Below, piece after piece: positions 55,316-64,000 of a stretch of DNA of 64,000 nucleotides. The translations under genes and the position numbers were made by a program. Origin of the DNA: Lachnospiraceae bacterium V9D3004 (lineage in GTDB: Bacteria > Bacillota > Clostridia > Lachnospirales > Lachnospiraceae); the NCBI GenBank assembly GCA_000621985.1, contig JHWW01000002.1, forward strand, positions 62,001 to 126,000, read 5' to 3'. The notes under the pieces are model-generated. The model was not told the origin of the DNA. It worked only from the letters and a program-made list of their open reading frames with translations, and ran no database searches. Every line of letters starts with the position of its first letter. Position 1 is the stretch's first letter.

Positions 55316-58300
55316 AATCTGTATGAATGATTGATGAACCGCGCCAATTCCCGTGGATTCGTAATATTCAAAAAATGTTTGCCGTTTTTTACGTGATATG
55401 ATCTATGGATTCCTTTGCATTGTTTTTTTATCAAATTAATGATATTTTTTTGATTCAAAGTAAATATATCTCTGTCGCCGAATATCGTTACGGTTCCCTT
55501 GCGTGGATGAATGTTTGGCATGGAAAAGAGACTGCTTTTAAAATATATATCGGTATCTTTTCTGAATTTTCGGATCACATTGTTACCTGATGATTCAAAG
55601 TCGTTACTGCCTGCAAGGCGAAGAATACCTGTGATCACTCTGTCGGGTACGTGCTTCCACACCGACGGTTTTACCTCAGAGTTGAGAGAAGGCGCCACAA
55701 GGATCATTCCTGCTATACCAGCGGCATATTTTGAGGCAAATGAAAATGCATTCATACACCCGATGCACTGACCGTAAACGTATACCTCTTTATACTTATC
55801 AATTGGAAGAATATGGATAAGCATTTCGGCCATTTTATCCTGTGTCGTATTATGACTGAAAGCAGAAGTATATATCCCTATCACGTCGGCATGCAGATAT
55901 TTTGCAAGTCCCGTATAATTCTGAGGCTCTCCGGAAGCATAAGGAAAACATATTACTACACGGTCATATCCGGTTTTTTTCAGGAATGTGTAATAATGTT
56001 TTTTGAAAAGATTGGCTGCAATCTGTCTTATCGTCAGATTTTCATAGAAGTCACTGTAGTCTATATCAATTCCCTGTTCTCTCAGATGTTCAACAATTTC
56101 AATTGTTGTAAGAGAATCAAGACCATGATAGAACAGATCGTCGTCTATGGAAACATTGATATATTTTGATACTTCGGTAAGAATCTTTGCGGTAAGTGAA
56201 GTGTTCGGTTGTTGATTTTTCTGTGTGTTTTTTCCTCTTTTCATATAATTCTCATATATGCCTGTAAGTGTTACAATGTCGGTTTTTCCGCTTGAATTGA
56301 CCGGGAATTCCGTGACCGGGAGAAATACCGACGGGATCATATAACCTGGAAGTGTTCCGGTAAGGGATTCACGTAGTTCAATGCTTTTTTTGTGCGTATC
56401 AAAAGAATTATTAGCTTTATAAAAACATACAAGTCTGTTGTCTTTTTTTATTATATGAATATCCTCAATTCCGGAGCAGGACAGTAGCACATTCCGGATA
56501 TCTGACATATTAATACGGATACCTCTGATCTTAATCTCATTATCTTTTCTGCCGTATATGTATATATTACCGTCGTGACCGATCTTTCCCATATCACCGG
56601 TCTTATATGCACGTTTCCCGTTGACGGTTATAAAACCGCCGGTATCGGTAACGGTTTTTCCGTCAGTATATCCCTTGCCGACAAGATTACCCATAATGCA
56701 TATTTCTCCGGTTATATCAACGGGAAGAAGCATATTTTTATCATTTATTATACAGATCTGAGTATTGTCTGCAGGTTTTCCTATGGGAATATCATCCGGA
56801 AGATCATCACGTGAACACTCATAAGAAGTTACATCAATACTGCATTCTGCCGGACCGTAATAGTTGATAAGTCTGACTCCGGGAATGATATTAAAGAAAC
56901 GTTGTGCCAGTGAGCGCTCAAGTTTTTCGCCGCTGACATAGACTTCTTTAAGATGTGGAAATGTAATATTTTCGCGCTTTACATATCCAAGGAACATCGA
57001 TAAAAATGAAGGAACGAAATGTACTTTTTCGATCTTATTTACATTAAGAGCTTTCGCAATCTTGTCCGGGTATTTTTCTTCGCCGGATGGCAGAAGATAT
57101 AGGTCTGCACCAAATGCCACACTGAAGACCTCCCATATGGACACATCGAAAGTATTAACGGTTTTTTGAAGTATTCTTCCGTTAAGACCATAAGTGTTAT
57201 CTGCCCAGACAAGTCTTGTAAGCAGGGAATATCTGCTTATCTCAACACACTTCGGGTTGCCTGTGGTGCCTGAGGTGCGTATCATGTAGGCGGTACTGTC
57301 GGGAGAATATTTTTTGTTCTTAATATATGATATATTTTCTTCTTCGGCCCGGATTTTCTTGTTGGGATCGCTCATATATTGACATATATTTTCTTTCGTA
57401 ACAATATAGTCAAGACCGGTATTTTTTTTGATGATTTCAATATGATCACTGAAAGAATTATTGGTAATATTATCAGGATATATATCGTTATAAGGAAGAA
57501 CAAGGAAAGGTATCTCTGCAATAAAGCAGCCGGTCATTGCAAGTATCATCTCCGGGCAGCGTTCCATGTAGATGCCGACTCTGTTATAATGATCCTGTTC
57601 AAGCCCCATAGAGATCTGTATGCATTTTATGATAGTATCTTCAGGCATATGTTTGATCATCAGTTCTGTAAGATCTTTATTACGGATATACTTAGAAGTA
57701 CTGTTAAGTTTTTTGTAACAGTCTTTGTCATAATCCGATCTTATATCAATATTATCTGCCGAAGAAAGTGCTTCATCGGGATATTGAAGCTGCTTTATGA
57801 CAGATATAAGACATTCACCCATATTATTAATATATGTTTTATTGCAGAGTTCTGTCTGCCATATGATAGAAAACTTCAGTTCGTCACCTGCTTCGTCGGC
57901 AAATATCCTTACAGGAACATCCGAACAGCCGTTGAAGCATTCGTATACTTCTCCAATATCGACTTTTGATAAATATTCTCCGGTTCTGTATGTAAGCGAC
58001 ACATCGAACAGATTTAAGACAGACGGATAATTTTTTCGAATATCTTCAAGCGGATATCCACGAAAGCGGATAAGGGATATGAGATCTTTTTTAATCTGTC
58101 TTCTTAAAGCGGTAAGATCATCTTTGACGTCGATAATAAGAGGAAGGGTATTAGCAAACATTCCCATCATATCCATCTGTTCATTCGACCTGTTGGCAAG
58201 CACAAAACCGATGGATATTTTTGATACATTAAGTATATTTGACATATATATACCCAGTGCCATTAAAAAATAGTCAGTCATATTTTTCTTCCATAACGGC

Positions 58301-58929
58301 ATGGTAAATGTCATTTTTTCAGCTGAAGGGTTCGTACATTTTTTATCAAATAAAGAAACGCCCGAATAACCGTTGATCTTACTTTCAAAATATGTTTCAA
58401 AGCGGCTGTTTTTATATGTTTCGGCATTGGGATATACTGCAGGAATGTACTTATATGAATAATCTTTCCCGGCTTTTTTTTCTTTGAGGCACATATCAAC
58501 GGCAGAAGTAAAGAGAGCAAAGGACCTTGAATCATATATGAGATGATGAGCCTTAAGCATGCACATCTGTCCGTCGGAATAATTAATAAAATATGCTTCA
58601 TAGAGAGGAGAACCATATATGCTCTTAAACGGTGTCGCCATAAGTTTGTCGGCCTGCTTCAGAGCATCGGCTTTATTTCCACCCATGATGATGTGTTTCA
58701 TTTTGAAAACATCATCGTCACATACATACAAAGCGCCGGTTTTATCAAGACGAATCCGCAAGGCAGGAGTATTCATTATAAGAAATGACATGATATCGAA
58801 CATTTCTTTGTAAGTGATGTGAGAATAGTAGTCAATGAGCCCGCCGATATTTGATATGGCGGAATCCGGATATACATGCTCCATGTTCATTATATTTTTC
58901 TGATAAGAAGTAGGATGGGTCTTTTTCAT
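55312..58929 (-). CDS. Single-module NRPS (C-A-PCP-TE), predicted serine-activating
   Basis: 1205 residues. Condensation domain with HHLIYDS (about 127-133, canonical HHxxxDG with the last Gly changed). Adenylation domain with IRTSGTTGNPKC (about 550), NYYGPAE, YKTGDMGKIG, GRKDNEIKIRGIRIN and the lysine in SSGKTDI. By eye its pocket residues read D-V-W-H-Y-S-Y-I-D-K, close to the EntF serine code DVWHFSLVDK; HFVPS and VSGEKL align with EntF HFVPS and CSGEAL. Carrier domain with FYHGLDSLTT (about 930). The C-terminal thioesterase resembles type II TEs (CFPYASG) with His1185 (GKHFL) and an Asp in GDRD. The nucleophile motif is GQCIGC, so Cys1055 replaces the usual Ser. The size and order match EntF, but no catechol genes are near. 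The start has a weak ribosome binding site, 21 bases after the protease gene. Confidence 0.88.
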   Translation of the reverse strand: MKKTHPTSYQKNIMNMEHVYPDSAISNIGGLIDYYSHITYKEMFDIMSFLIMNTPALRIRLDKTGALYVCDDDVFKMKHIIMGGNKADALKQADKLMATPFKSIYGSPLYEAYFINYSDGQMCMLKAHHLIYDSRSFALFTSAVDMCLKEKKAGKDYSYKYIPAVYPNAETYKNSRFETYFESKINGYSGVSLFDKKCTNPSAEKMTFTMPLWKKNMTDYFLMALGIYMSNILNVSKISIGFVLANRSNEQMDMMGMFANTLPLIIDVKDDLTALRRQIKKDLISLIRFRGYPLEDIRKNYPSVLNLFDVSLTYRTGEYLSKVDIGEVYECFNGCSDVPVRIFADEAGDELKFSIIWQTELCNKTYINNMGECLISVIKQLQYPDEALSSADNIDIRSDYDKDCYKKLNSTSKYIRNKDLTELMIKHMPEDTIIKCIQISMGLEQDHYNRVGIYMERCPEMILAMTGCFIAEIPFLVLPYNDIYPDNITNNSFSDHIEIIKKNTGLDYIVTKENICQYMSDPNKKIRAEEENISYIKNKKYSPDSTAYMIRTSGTTGNPKCVEISRYSLLTRLVWADNTYGLNGRILQKTVNTFDVSIWEVFSVAFGADLYLLPSGEEKYPDKIAKALNVNKIEKVHFVPSFLSMFLGYVKRENITFPHLKEVYVSGEKLERSLAQRFFNIIPGVRLINYYGPAECSIDVTSYECSRDDLPDDIPIGKPADNTQICIINDKNMLLPVDITGEICIMGNLVGKGYTDGKTVTDTGGFITVNGKRAYKTGDMGKIGHDGNIYIYGRKDNEIKIRGIRINMSDIRNVLLSCSGIEDIHIIKKDNRLVCFYKANNSFDTHKKSIELRESLTGTLPGYMIPSVFLPVTEFPVNSSGKTDIVTLTGIYENYMKRGKNTQKNQQPNTSLTAKILTEVSKYINVSIDDDLFYHGLDSLTTIEIVEHLREQGIDIDYSDFYENLTIRQIAANLFKKHYYTFLKKTGYDRVVICFPYASGEPQNYTGLAKYLHADVIGIYTSAFSHNTTQDKMAEMLIHILPIDKYKEVYVYGQCIGCMNAFSFASKYAAGIAGMILVAPSLNSEVKPSVWKHVPDRVITGILRLAGSNDFESSGNNVIRKFRKDTDIYFKSSLFSMPNIHPRKGTVTIFGDRDIFTLNQKNIINLIKKQCKGIHRSYHVKNGKHFLNITNPRELARFINHSYRL

Positions 58930-58950
58930 AATATGATTTGCTCTTTTCTT

Positions 58951-61545
58951 TTATAATCGGATCTTGCGGCCTTTTTTCAGCCGGACGATCATATTTTTTA
59001 CAGTAATATTTTCAGGCTTTTTTTTCGTTTTGATTTTTATAATATTAATACAATTCTTAAATGCATTTTTTTCTATGACATTAATGTTTTTGCCAAGCGT
59101 AATAGTTTGTATGGATCTGTTATTAATAAATGCTTTGCTTTTTATTCCGGTGATCCTGTATTTTTTCCCTTTGTATGTTATTGTGTCCGGAATTACAAGA
59201 TGTTTTTTTGTTCGATATTTTTTGGCGGAATATCCTGTTACGGATAAAGCGCCGGCATTTAAATGCTGATATGTGAAAATGCCTTTTGTGATATATTTTC
59301 CGCCTGTCCGGTCTGAAGGTTTGGATGTGTCTAATTGTGAAGGGGAGGTCGTTTGTGAGTTCGTCTTGGCCGTATTGGAAGTCTGTAAAGGATCTGCTGC
59401 AGAAACGGCTGTCAAATCTGGGGTGGAATTAGAATCTGAAGTCTGCACGGGTGTCATGGAAGTAATATCTGCAGGCACCGTCGTGGGTGAAGAAGCAGGG
59501 CCTTGCGTCGGTGACTCTGTGGGAATGGCTGCAGGTATTGCGGCAGGTGTGTTGACAGGCATCTGTGTCGGTGACTCTGTTGGAATATTTGCTGGTACTG
59601 CAGTTGGTGTAGATGCAGGAATCTGCGTTGGTGCCTCAGTAGAATCGGGCCTCTGAGAAGGTTTTACTGAGCACCACTTTGACAGATCATTTTCTATCTG
59701 TTTCAATGAGAACAGAGGATAGTGATAGCAGACACCGCCTGAATTATGTTCCAAAGATTCATCCATGTATTCTAGGAACAATTCTTTAAGTCCGGGTGCG
59801 TCATAACTGTCTCCGACAAGTGATTTCAATATTGCAACACCGCCGGATACGATCGATGCCGACTGAGACGTTCCTTTTCCGTATTTTAAAGTACCTCCTT
59901 TTGTCATTTCCCATATATGAGAGCCGGGAGCGACAATATCGTATCTTGGAGTTTCACTGTAATCTCTGTTACTGAATGACGACAGCGTCCGACCTTCATC
60001 GCAAGACATAACGCCGATCACATTATCCCATCCGGCAGGATATCCCACACTCCCTGTCGAAGCATCTTTTGACTGGTTGCCGGCTGAGGCAACGACAACG
60101 CAGGATTTTGAAGCATTTTTTACAGCATCTTTTAGATCAGAATTCTCTATAAATGTTACGCAGGAGAGGTTGATTATATCAGCGCCCATTTTGACAGCGT
60201 AATTGATACCTTCTATCATCTTTGCAGTCGGAAAATTAGTGTCGGTCGATACGCGTACGGGCATTAATTTTGCACCGTATGCAATTCCTGTGAACAGTTC
60301 ATCTCCTTCATTAGATGAAACAGTCTGTCGTCCCGCTATGATTCCCGCCATCTCGGTTCCATGACCGTCCGTATCGATCATTTTCGTATAGGAATTAGCG
60401 AGATTCAATCCGTTGATATCGTCAATATACCCGTTTCCGTCGTCATCCACGCCTTCTGCACCATCACGTTCGGCTTCGTTTACCCAGAGAGCATCCTCGA
60501 AAGCGTTGCAGGAGATATCAAGACCGGTATCGATCACTGCAACAACAACATCCTGACCGGGCTTTTTGTTGTCTTCTTCCAGCTTGGACCAAAGAGATGG
60601 ACAACCGGTATCCGTAATATGCCAGGGGAGATCATATGAATCGCCTTCTACGGTCATATCGTAAGAGGAAGCGTGTACACCTGAATATGCCATGGCATAG
60701 TTTACAGGACATTCATATATGCATTGTGAAAATACACAGAATACAATAATTATCGATAGAATACTTTTCTTCCGGAAAGTAAACTTGCCAAAGATGAATA
60801 TCAAAAATGCTATCATAGCAAGAATTATCGCAATATATTGGATTGCGGTCATGCCTGCGTACGTAATTATTCCGGATCTGTCCATATAGAATTCGGATAT
60901 GAATATTGCGACAGCAAAACCGACGAGTGTAATCTCGAATACATGCTTCATTTTTCTGATCAAAAGTATTATGACGATTAAAAGCAGCACAACCATGAAT
61001 ATTGCTTCAAAAATCTGAGTTGGCAATACTTTATTGGTGGATACTACGTCGGGAAACTTGATGCCGGGGAATGAATCCACAGGTTTTCCGTAACAGCAAC
61101 CGTGAAAAAAACAACCCAAACGATTCCCGATGTGCTGGATGGGAATAAATAAAGCGATATAATTAATTACGATATGCCATTCATTTTTGCCGTATATTAT
61201 TCTGAATACCGGTGGAAGAATGATCGCAAGGAAAAGTATGCGGCCGATAAAGTGCGTGCCGCCATAGTCTGCAATAACGGAAATGTTCATGGAACTAATG
61301 TCCATTGTATCATTGAGATATCTGGCTGCCCTGCCAAAGAAGGCTCCGATAGTCATGAGAGAAGTAAATGTAATGACTACGGGGAGAATAACATATTTAA
61401 AAATGGTTAATGATCTGCTACCTTTTTTTTTGAAGTGCCTGAATAATAAAACCGCAATCAATAAGACAGCGATAATACTTGCTGATGTTTCGGTTATATC
61501 TCTTGTATATATGCTGTTATCGCCGATCATTATTTCCGGATACAT
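58951..61545 (-). CDS. Lgt-like membrane domain fused to subtilisin (S8) protease
   Basis: 864 residues in one frame. Residues about 20-285 form seven to eight membrane helices with an Lgt-like signature (IGNRLGCFFHGCCYGKP, about 140-156, plus LPTQIFEA); true Lgt transfers diacylglycerol to prolipoproteins. A complete S8 domain follows with Asp339 (VVAVIDTGLD), His395 (DGHGTEMAG) and Ser560 (GKGTSQSASIV), predicted outside the cell. Then comes a Thr/Pro linker (about 630-720) and a C-terminal module like that of the giant protein (LVIPDTITYKGKKYRITG, KAFINNRSIQTI). No propeptide is obvious before the protease. GAGGTG precedes the ATG at 61545. The NRPS gene lies 21 bases downstream on the same strand, so the two form an operon from the promoter at 61629-61657. 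Confidence 0.87.
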   Translation of the reverse strand: MYPEIMIGDNSIYTRDITETSASIIAVLLIAVLLFRHFKKKGSRSLTIFKYVILPVVITFTSLMTIGAFFGRAARYLNDTMDISSMNISVIADYGGTHFIGRILFLAIILPPVFRIIYGKNEWHIVINYIALFIPIQHIGNRLGCFFHGCCYGKPVDSFPGIKFPDVVSTNKVLPTQIFEAIFMVVLLLIVIILLIRKMKHVFEITLVGFAVAIFISEFYMDRSGIITYAGMTAIQYIAIILAMIAFLIFIFGKFTFRKKSILSIIIVFCVFSQCIYECPVNYAMAYSGVHASSYDMTVEGDSYDLPWHITDTGCPSLWSKLEEDNKKPGQDVVVAVIDTGLDISCNAFEDALWVNEAERDGAEGVDDDGNGYIDDINGLNLANSYTKMIDTDGHGTEMAGIIAGRQTVSSNEGDELFTGIAYGAKLMPVRVSTDTNFPTAKMIEGINYAVKMGADIINLSCVTFIENSDLKDAVKNASKSCVVVASAGNQSKDASTGSVGYPAGWDNVIGVMSCDEGRTLSSFSNRDYSETPRYDIVAPGSHIWEMTKGGTLKYGKGTSQSASIVSGGVAILKSLVGDSYDAPGLKELFLEYMDESLEHNSGGVCYHYPLFSLKQIENDLSKWCSVKPSQRPDSTEAPTQIPASTPTAVPANIPTESPTQMPVNTPAAIPAAIPTESPTQGPASSPTTVPADITSMTPVQTSDSNSTPDLTAVSAADPLQTSNTAKTNSQTTSPSQLDTSKPSDRTGGKYITKGIFTYQHLNAGALSVTGYSAKKYRTKKHLVIPDTITYKGKKYRITGIKSKAFINNRSIQTITLGKNINVIEKNAFKNCINIIKIKTKKKPENITVKNMIVRLKKGRKIRL

Positions 61546-61853
61546 GTGACACCTCGATTGTTTGATATATTTATATCTGGTAACAGTTCCTTATCACGGT
61601 TAATTGCCTTATACGTGAACATGAAATTATTATATCATTATGGGAAATAAATAACAAGGAAGGCTTATTATAAGAACGACATTGATAATATGTCATGAGT
61701 TACTGTTTTATTCTATTGGTTATATATTTTTTTGTTGAACTGCTGTCATGATAATATTATTATAATCTATATACAGAAAAACAGTTGCTGTAGCTAATAA
61801 ATTACGGCTCGGGGGTTACAAGCCGGATGAATATTCAGGGGGGTTAAGACAAT
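61546..61853. promoter_or_regulatory. Divergent intergenic region (308 bases)
   Basis: It holds the promoter of the protease/NRPS operon on the minus strand: TTGTTA (61657-61652), 17 bases, TATAAT (61634-61629). On the plus strand there is a weaker set for the surface-protein gene: TTGAAC (61735-61740) and TATAAT (61761-61766), 20 bases apart. A small hairpin (CGGCT and AGCCG around 61807-61825) sits in the plus-strand leader. I see no small gene here. Confidence 0.6.
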
Positions 61854-64000
61854 ATGAATTCTACATTATTCAGATCGATCATGGCAATAGTGATCATATT
61901 GGCGGTCGTAGTTACCGTCATATTCAGAAACAATTCCACACAGGCAGATTCCGGTGAAGTTACGAATACCGGCGAGGTATTGAATTCCGGCGGAACACAG
62001 TTCATGGATTTCATTAAAGAGATGCCGATCGTTGAAGAACTTACTACAGACTGCTGGGGTTCGGTAGTCGGACCGCGTGATCAGGGCAACGGCCTCGAAG
62101 ACAGGGAGAATAAAGATTATTGTTACTGGGATGGCAAGATCATACGGGATGAAGATACGGGAAAGTATTATCTGTTCGGAAGCAGATGGGCCGAATCCGA
62201 AGGACATAACGGATGGTATGGTTCTGATGCAGTATATGCCACAAGCGATAATCTGTACGGTCCTTATACCGAGCATGGGAAGCTCTGGCCGACGGATCAG
62301 AACGGTAAGGGTCATAATGTATGGCCGTTGAAATTGCATGACGGAGATCCTCATGGCAAATATGCGATCATAGTCAGTGAAACGAGAGACGGTGACTGTT
62401 TTGTATCAGACAGTCTTGACGGCCCGTGGGAGAATATTGGCAAGTTAAAAGTCGATGAAGATTACTGGCAGTCCAATACATGTCTTATAGCAAGGCCGGA
62501 CGGCAGATATGAGATAATCAACAGAAGAGGAGATATAGCAATATCCGATGATCTTCTTGGAACGTATGAAGTTAAAGGACGCAATCTGTGGCTTACCGTA
62601 AGGGGAATGCCTACGGATATCGAGAAGATTGAGGATGCGGTTGTGTGGTATTGTGACGGACTATACCATTGTACCGTTAATAAATGGGATTCAAGGCAGG
62701 CATATTATCTTACATCAGAGGATGGTATTGATGACTGGCAGCTTAATCCGGGCGTGGCATATATGCCTGATGAAGATTTCATAAGATATGAAGACGGAAC
62801 GGTAAACCATTGGAATAAGATTGAGAGACCGAATGTGTATATAGAAGATAATGAAGTAAAAGCAATGACATTTTCCGTGATCGATGTTCCAAAGGATGAT
62901 GATAAAGGTCATGACAGTCATGGAAGTAAAGTGATCGTTGTGCCGTTTGACGGAAAAGGACAGAATGAATTCGCTCATGCGAACAGGGATGAATATAACA
63001 GTCTGTTAGATTCCAAATCTCCTGTTGCGGATTCTACGGCTATGTTCGGCGGAGAAGATAATAAGCTTAATTCCGGAGCAAGTGATATGATCCGGGTTCA
63101 GAAGAATATCAATCCCAGTTACGGTCTGTTCGGAGAAAAGCTTTCTTCAGATGATCCGGATAAGGGAACATGCAAGATAGGATATCTGAAGTTTGATCTG
63201 TCTAACTATAATCCCGAGGAAACCGGAAAAGTCGTATTGTCGTTAATATATGCCAAAGACATATCAGGATCTGATACGAAAAACAGTGTTGTAGTCACTC
63301 TTGCCGATAATAAATGGCAGGAAGGAACAGGTAAGGGAAGTACAGGCGATGAAGTCGGATCAGAAGATATGACATGGGATAATAAGCCGGAGCTTAACTA
63401 TGATGCGGATAATATTGAAGTTACGACAGCTGTATCGGAAGAGTTCGGCACAAAAGATATTAACGATCCGTTCAATAATATTCAGATAGATGTTACCGGA
63501 CTTATCCGTTCATTAGTAAGAAATGAAAAATATGTCACTTTCGCAATATGTGAAGAAGAAGGAGATAACTGTCTTGGATTCTTCTCAAAAGAATCCGGCG
63601 TTAATACACCACTGCTTAATTTCTATCCTAAGGAAGAACCTACTCCTACACCGACACCACAGCCCGTTCTTAATGATCAGGGACAATCCGGACAGCAGGG
63701 ATCACAGGCACAGAACCCGCAGGGCAATTCTTCGATTCAGGGTTTGGCTCAGAATACACAGAGCCTGCCGGGAATGACTTCGCAGGCTACAGCAGATTTA
63801 GGACAGGGTAATTCCGGCTCGTTAAATGAATTGAAAAAAGGTGATACATATAAGGATAAAACTTCAGGACTTACTTATTGCATTACATCGGCATCTTCAG
63901 GGAAAATGACCGTTGCTTTTGTTTCTTCCGGTAAAGAATCAAAAAGTGTAACAATCCCTTCCACAGTCTCCGTTAACGGCAAAAAATATAAGGTCACTGA
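61854..64000 (+). CDS. Surface beta-propeller (GH43-like) and DNRLRE protein, 3' truncated
   Basis: The frame is open from ATG 61854 to the window end (715 codons). There is an N-terminal signal-anchor helix (about 8-25), then a region with GH43-like five-bladed propeller features (about 55-330). These include YWDGKIIRDEDTGKYYLFGS, LYGPYTEHGKLWP, the SETRDGDCFVSDSLDGPW blade, and NRRGDIAISDDLLGTYE. A DNRLRE/CBM96-like domain follows (about 385-600, with GYLKFDLSNY, MTWDNKP and IDVTGLIRSLV). A Pro/Thr then Gln/Gly-rich linker leads into the start of the same C-terminal module as in the two preceding surface proteins (SVTIPSTVSVNGKKYKVT). It probably acts on or binds a polysaccharide outside the cell; catalytic residues cannot be assigned by eye. 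Confidence 0.75.
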   Translation, partial: MNSTLFRSIMAIVIILAVVVTVIFRNNSTQADSGEVTNTGEVLNSGGTQFMDFIKEMPIVEELTTDCWGSVVGPRDQGNGLEDRENKDYCYWDGKIIRDEDTGKYYLFGSRWAESEGHNGWYGSDAVYATSDNLYGPYTEHGKLWPTDQNGKGHNVWPLKLHDGDPHGKYAIIVSETRDGDCFVSDSLDGPWENIGKLKVDEDYWQSNTCLIARPDGRYEIINRRGDIAISDDLLGTYEVKGRNLWLTVRGMPTDIEKIEDAVVWYCDGLYHCTVNKWDSRQAYYLTSEDGIDDWQLNPGVAYMPDEDFIRYEDGTVNHWNKIERPNVYIEDNEVKAMTFSVIDVPKDDDKGHDSHGSKVIVVPFDGKGQNEFAHANRDEYNSLLDSKSPVADSTAMFGGEDNKLNSGASDMIRVQKNINPSYGLFGEKLSSDDPDKGTCKIGYLKFDLSNYNPEETGKVVLSLIYAKDISGSDTKNSVVVTLADNKWQEGTGKGSTGDEVGSEDMTWDNKPELNYDADNIEVTTAVSEEFGTKDINDPFNNIQIDVTGLIRSLVRNEKYVTFAICEEEGDNCLGFFSKESGVNTPLLNFYPKEEPTPTPTPQPVLNDQGQSGQQGSQAQNPQGNSSIQGLAQNTQSLPGMTSQATADLGQGNSGSLNELKKGDTYKDKTSGLTYCITSASSGKMTVAFVSSGKESKSVTIPSTVSVNGKKYKVT

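Noticed and set aside
57379-57969. A 196-residue plus-strand frame opposite the NRPS
   Set aside because: It is antisense to the adenylation and condensation domains, where motifs on the minus strand are clear.
55312-58929. Enterobactin-type siderophore synthesis
   Set aside because: The module order fits EntF, but no entA-E homologue, MbtH, PPTase or siderophore exporter is nearby, and the thioesterase differs at the nucleophile.
59273-59656. A 127-residue Val/Gly-rich frame on the plus strand inside the protease gene
   Set aside because: It is antisense to the Thr/Pro linker, has low-complexity composition, no ribosome binding site, and mirrors the repeats of the real gene.
61774-61853. 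A c-di-GMP riboswitch ahead of the surface protein gene
   Set aside because: The small hairpin lacks the conserved core of class I or II c-di-GMP riboswitches.

Overview
The window looks like chromosomal DNA from an anaerobic Firmicute of the Lachnospiraceae type (Butyrivibrio and relatives). The evidence is moderate-to-low GC, AGGAGG ribosome binding sites, TTGACA/TATAAT promoters, FabK instead of FabI, dense c-di-GMP and hybrid-kinase signalling, and surface proteins with Thr/Pro-rich linkers and short leucine-rich (LRR_5-type) C-termini. I see no rRNA, tRNA, CRISPR array, insertion sequence or phage gene. The genus is inference.

Layout. 0-9.3 kb: the end of an unrecognised gene, a TM2 protein, an unknown membrane protein, then a signalling operon (membrane/propeller/HD-GYP giant, BMP-family binding protein, MalT-like LuxR regulator) and a small unknown ORF. 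9.3-11.7 kb: a family 2 glycosyltransferase with a polytopic membrane partner, divergent from rpmF. 11.9-21.7 kb: a five-gene operon of three hybrid histidine kinases, an orphan amino-acid-type binding lipoprotein and a diguanylate cyclase; the third kinase carries a DegV-like fatty-acid-binding domain. 22-32.2 kb: an ABC/FtsX exporter, a D-2-hydroxyacid dehydrogenase, an EF-G paralogue, an EAL phosphodiesterase, and glnA with a structured 5' leader. 32.5-37.8 kb: a small membrane protein, then a FIST sensor, hybrid kinase and REC-REC-HD-GYP regulator. 37.9-39.8 kb: a secreted protein. 40-45.6 kb: acpP-accBCDA-fabH-fabK, which makes malonyl-CoA and starts and reduces fatty acyl chains. 45.6-46.3 kb: a lipoprotein. 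46.6-64 kb: an accessory surface and secondary-metabolite region.

The last region holds the most unusual content. A giant secreted Calx-beta/Big-type protein is followed by a 76-residue peptide with two double-glycine leader motifs. Convergent to these lies a two-gene operon: an Lgt-like membrane domain fused in one chain to a subtilisin protease, then a single-module NRPS (C-A-PCP-TE). By eye the NRPS adenylation pocket reads as serine (EntF-like), and the thioesterase has Cys at the nucleophile position. A partial cell-surface beta-propeller/DNRLRE protein closes the window. Three of these surface proteins end in the same kind of module.

How the genes work together. Three separate systems link an extracellular or ligand-type sensor to c-di-GMP metabolism: BMP/propeller HD-GYP, binding protein/kinases/GGDEF, and FIST/kinase/HD-GYP. 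A stand-alone EAL protein adds a fourth c-di-GMP enzyme. The fatty-acid operon lacks fabD, fabG, fabF and fabZ here, so those must lie elsewhere. All functions are read from motifs; no database search was run.
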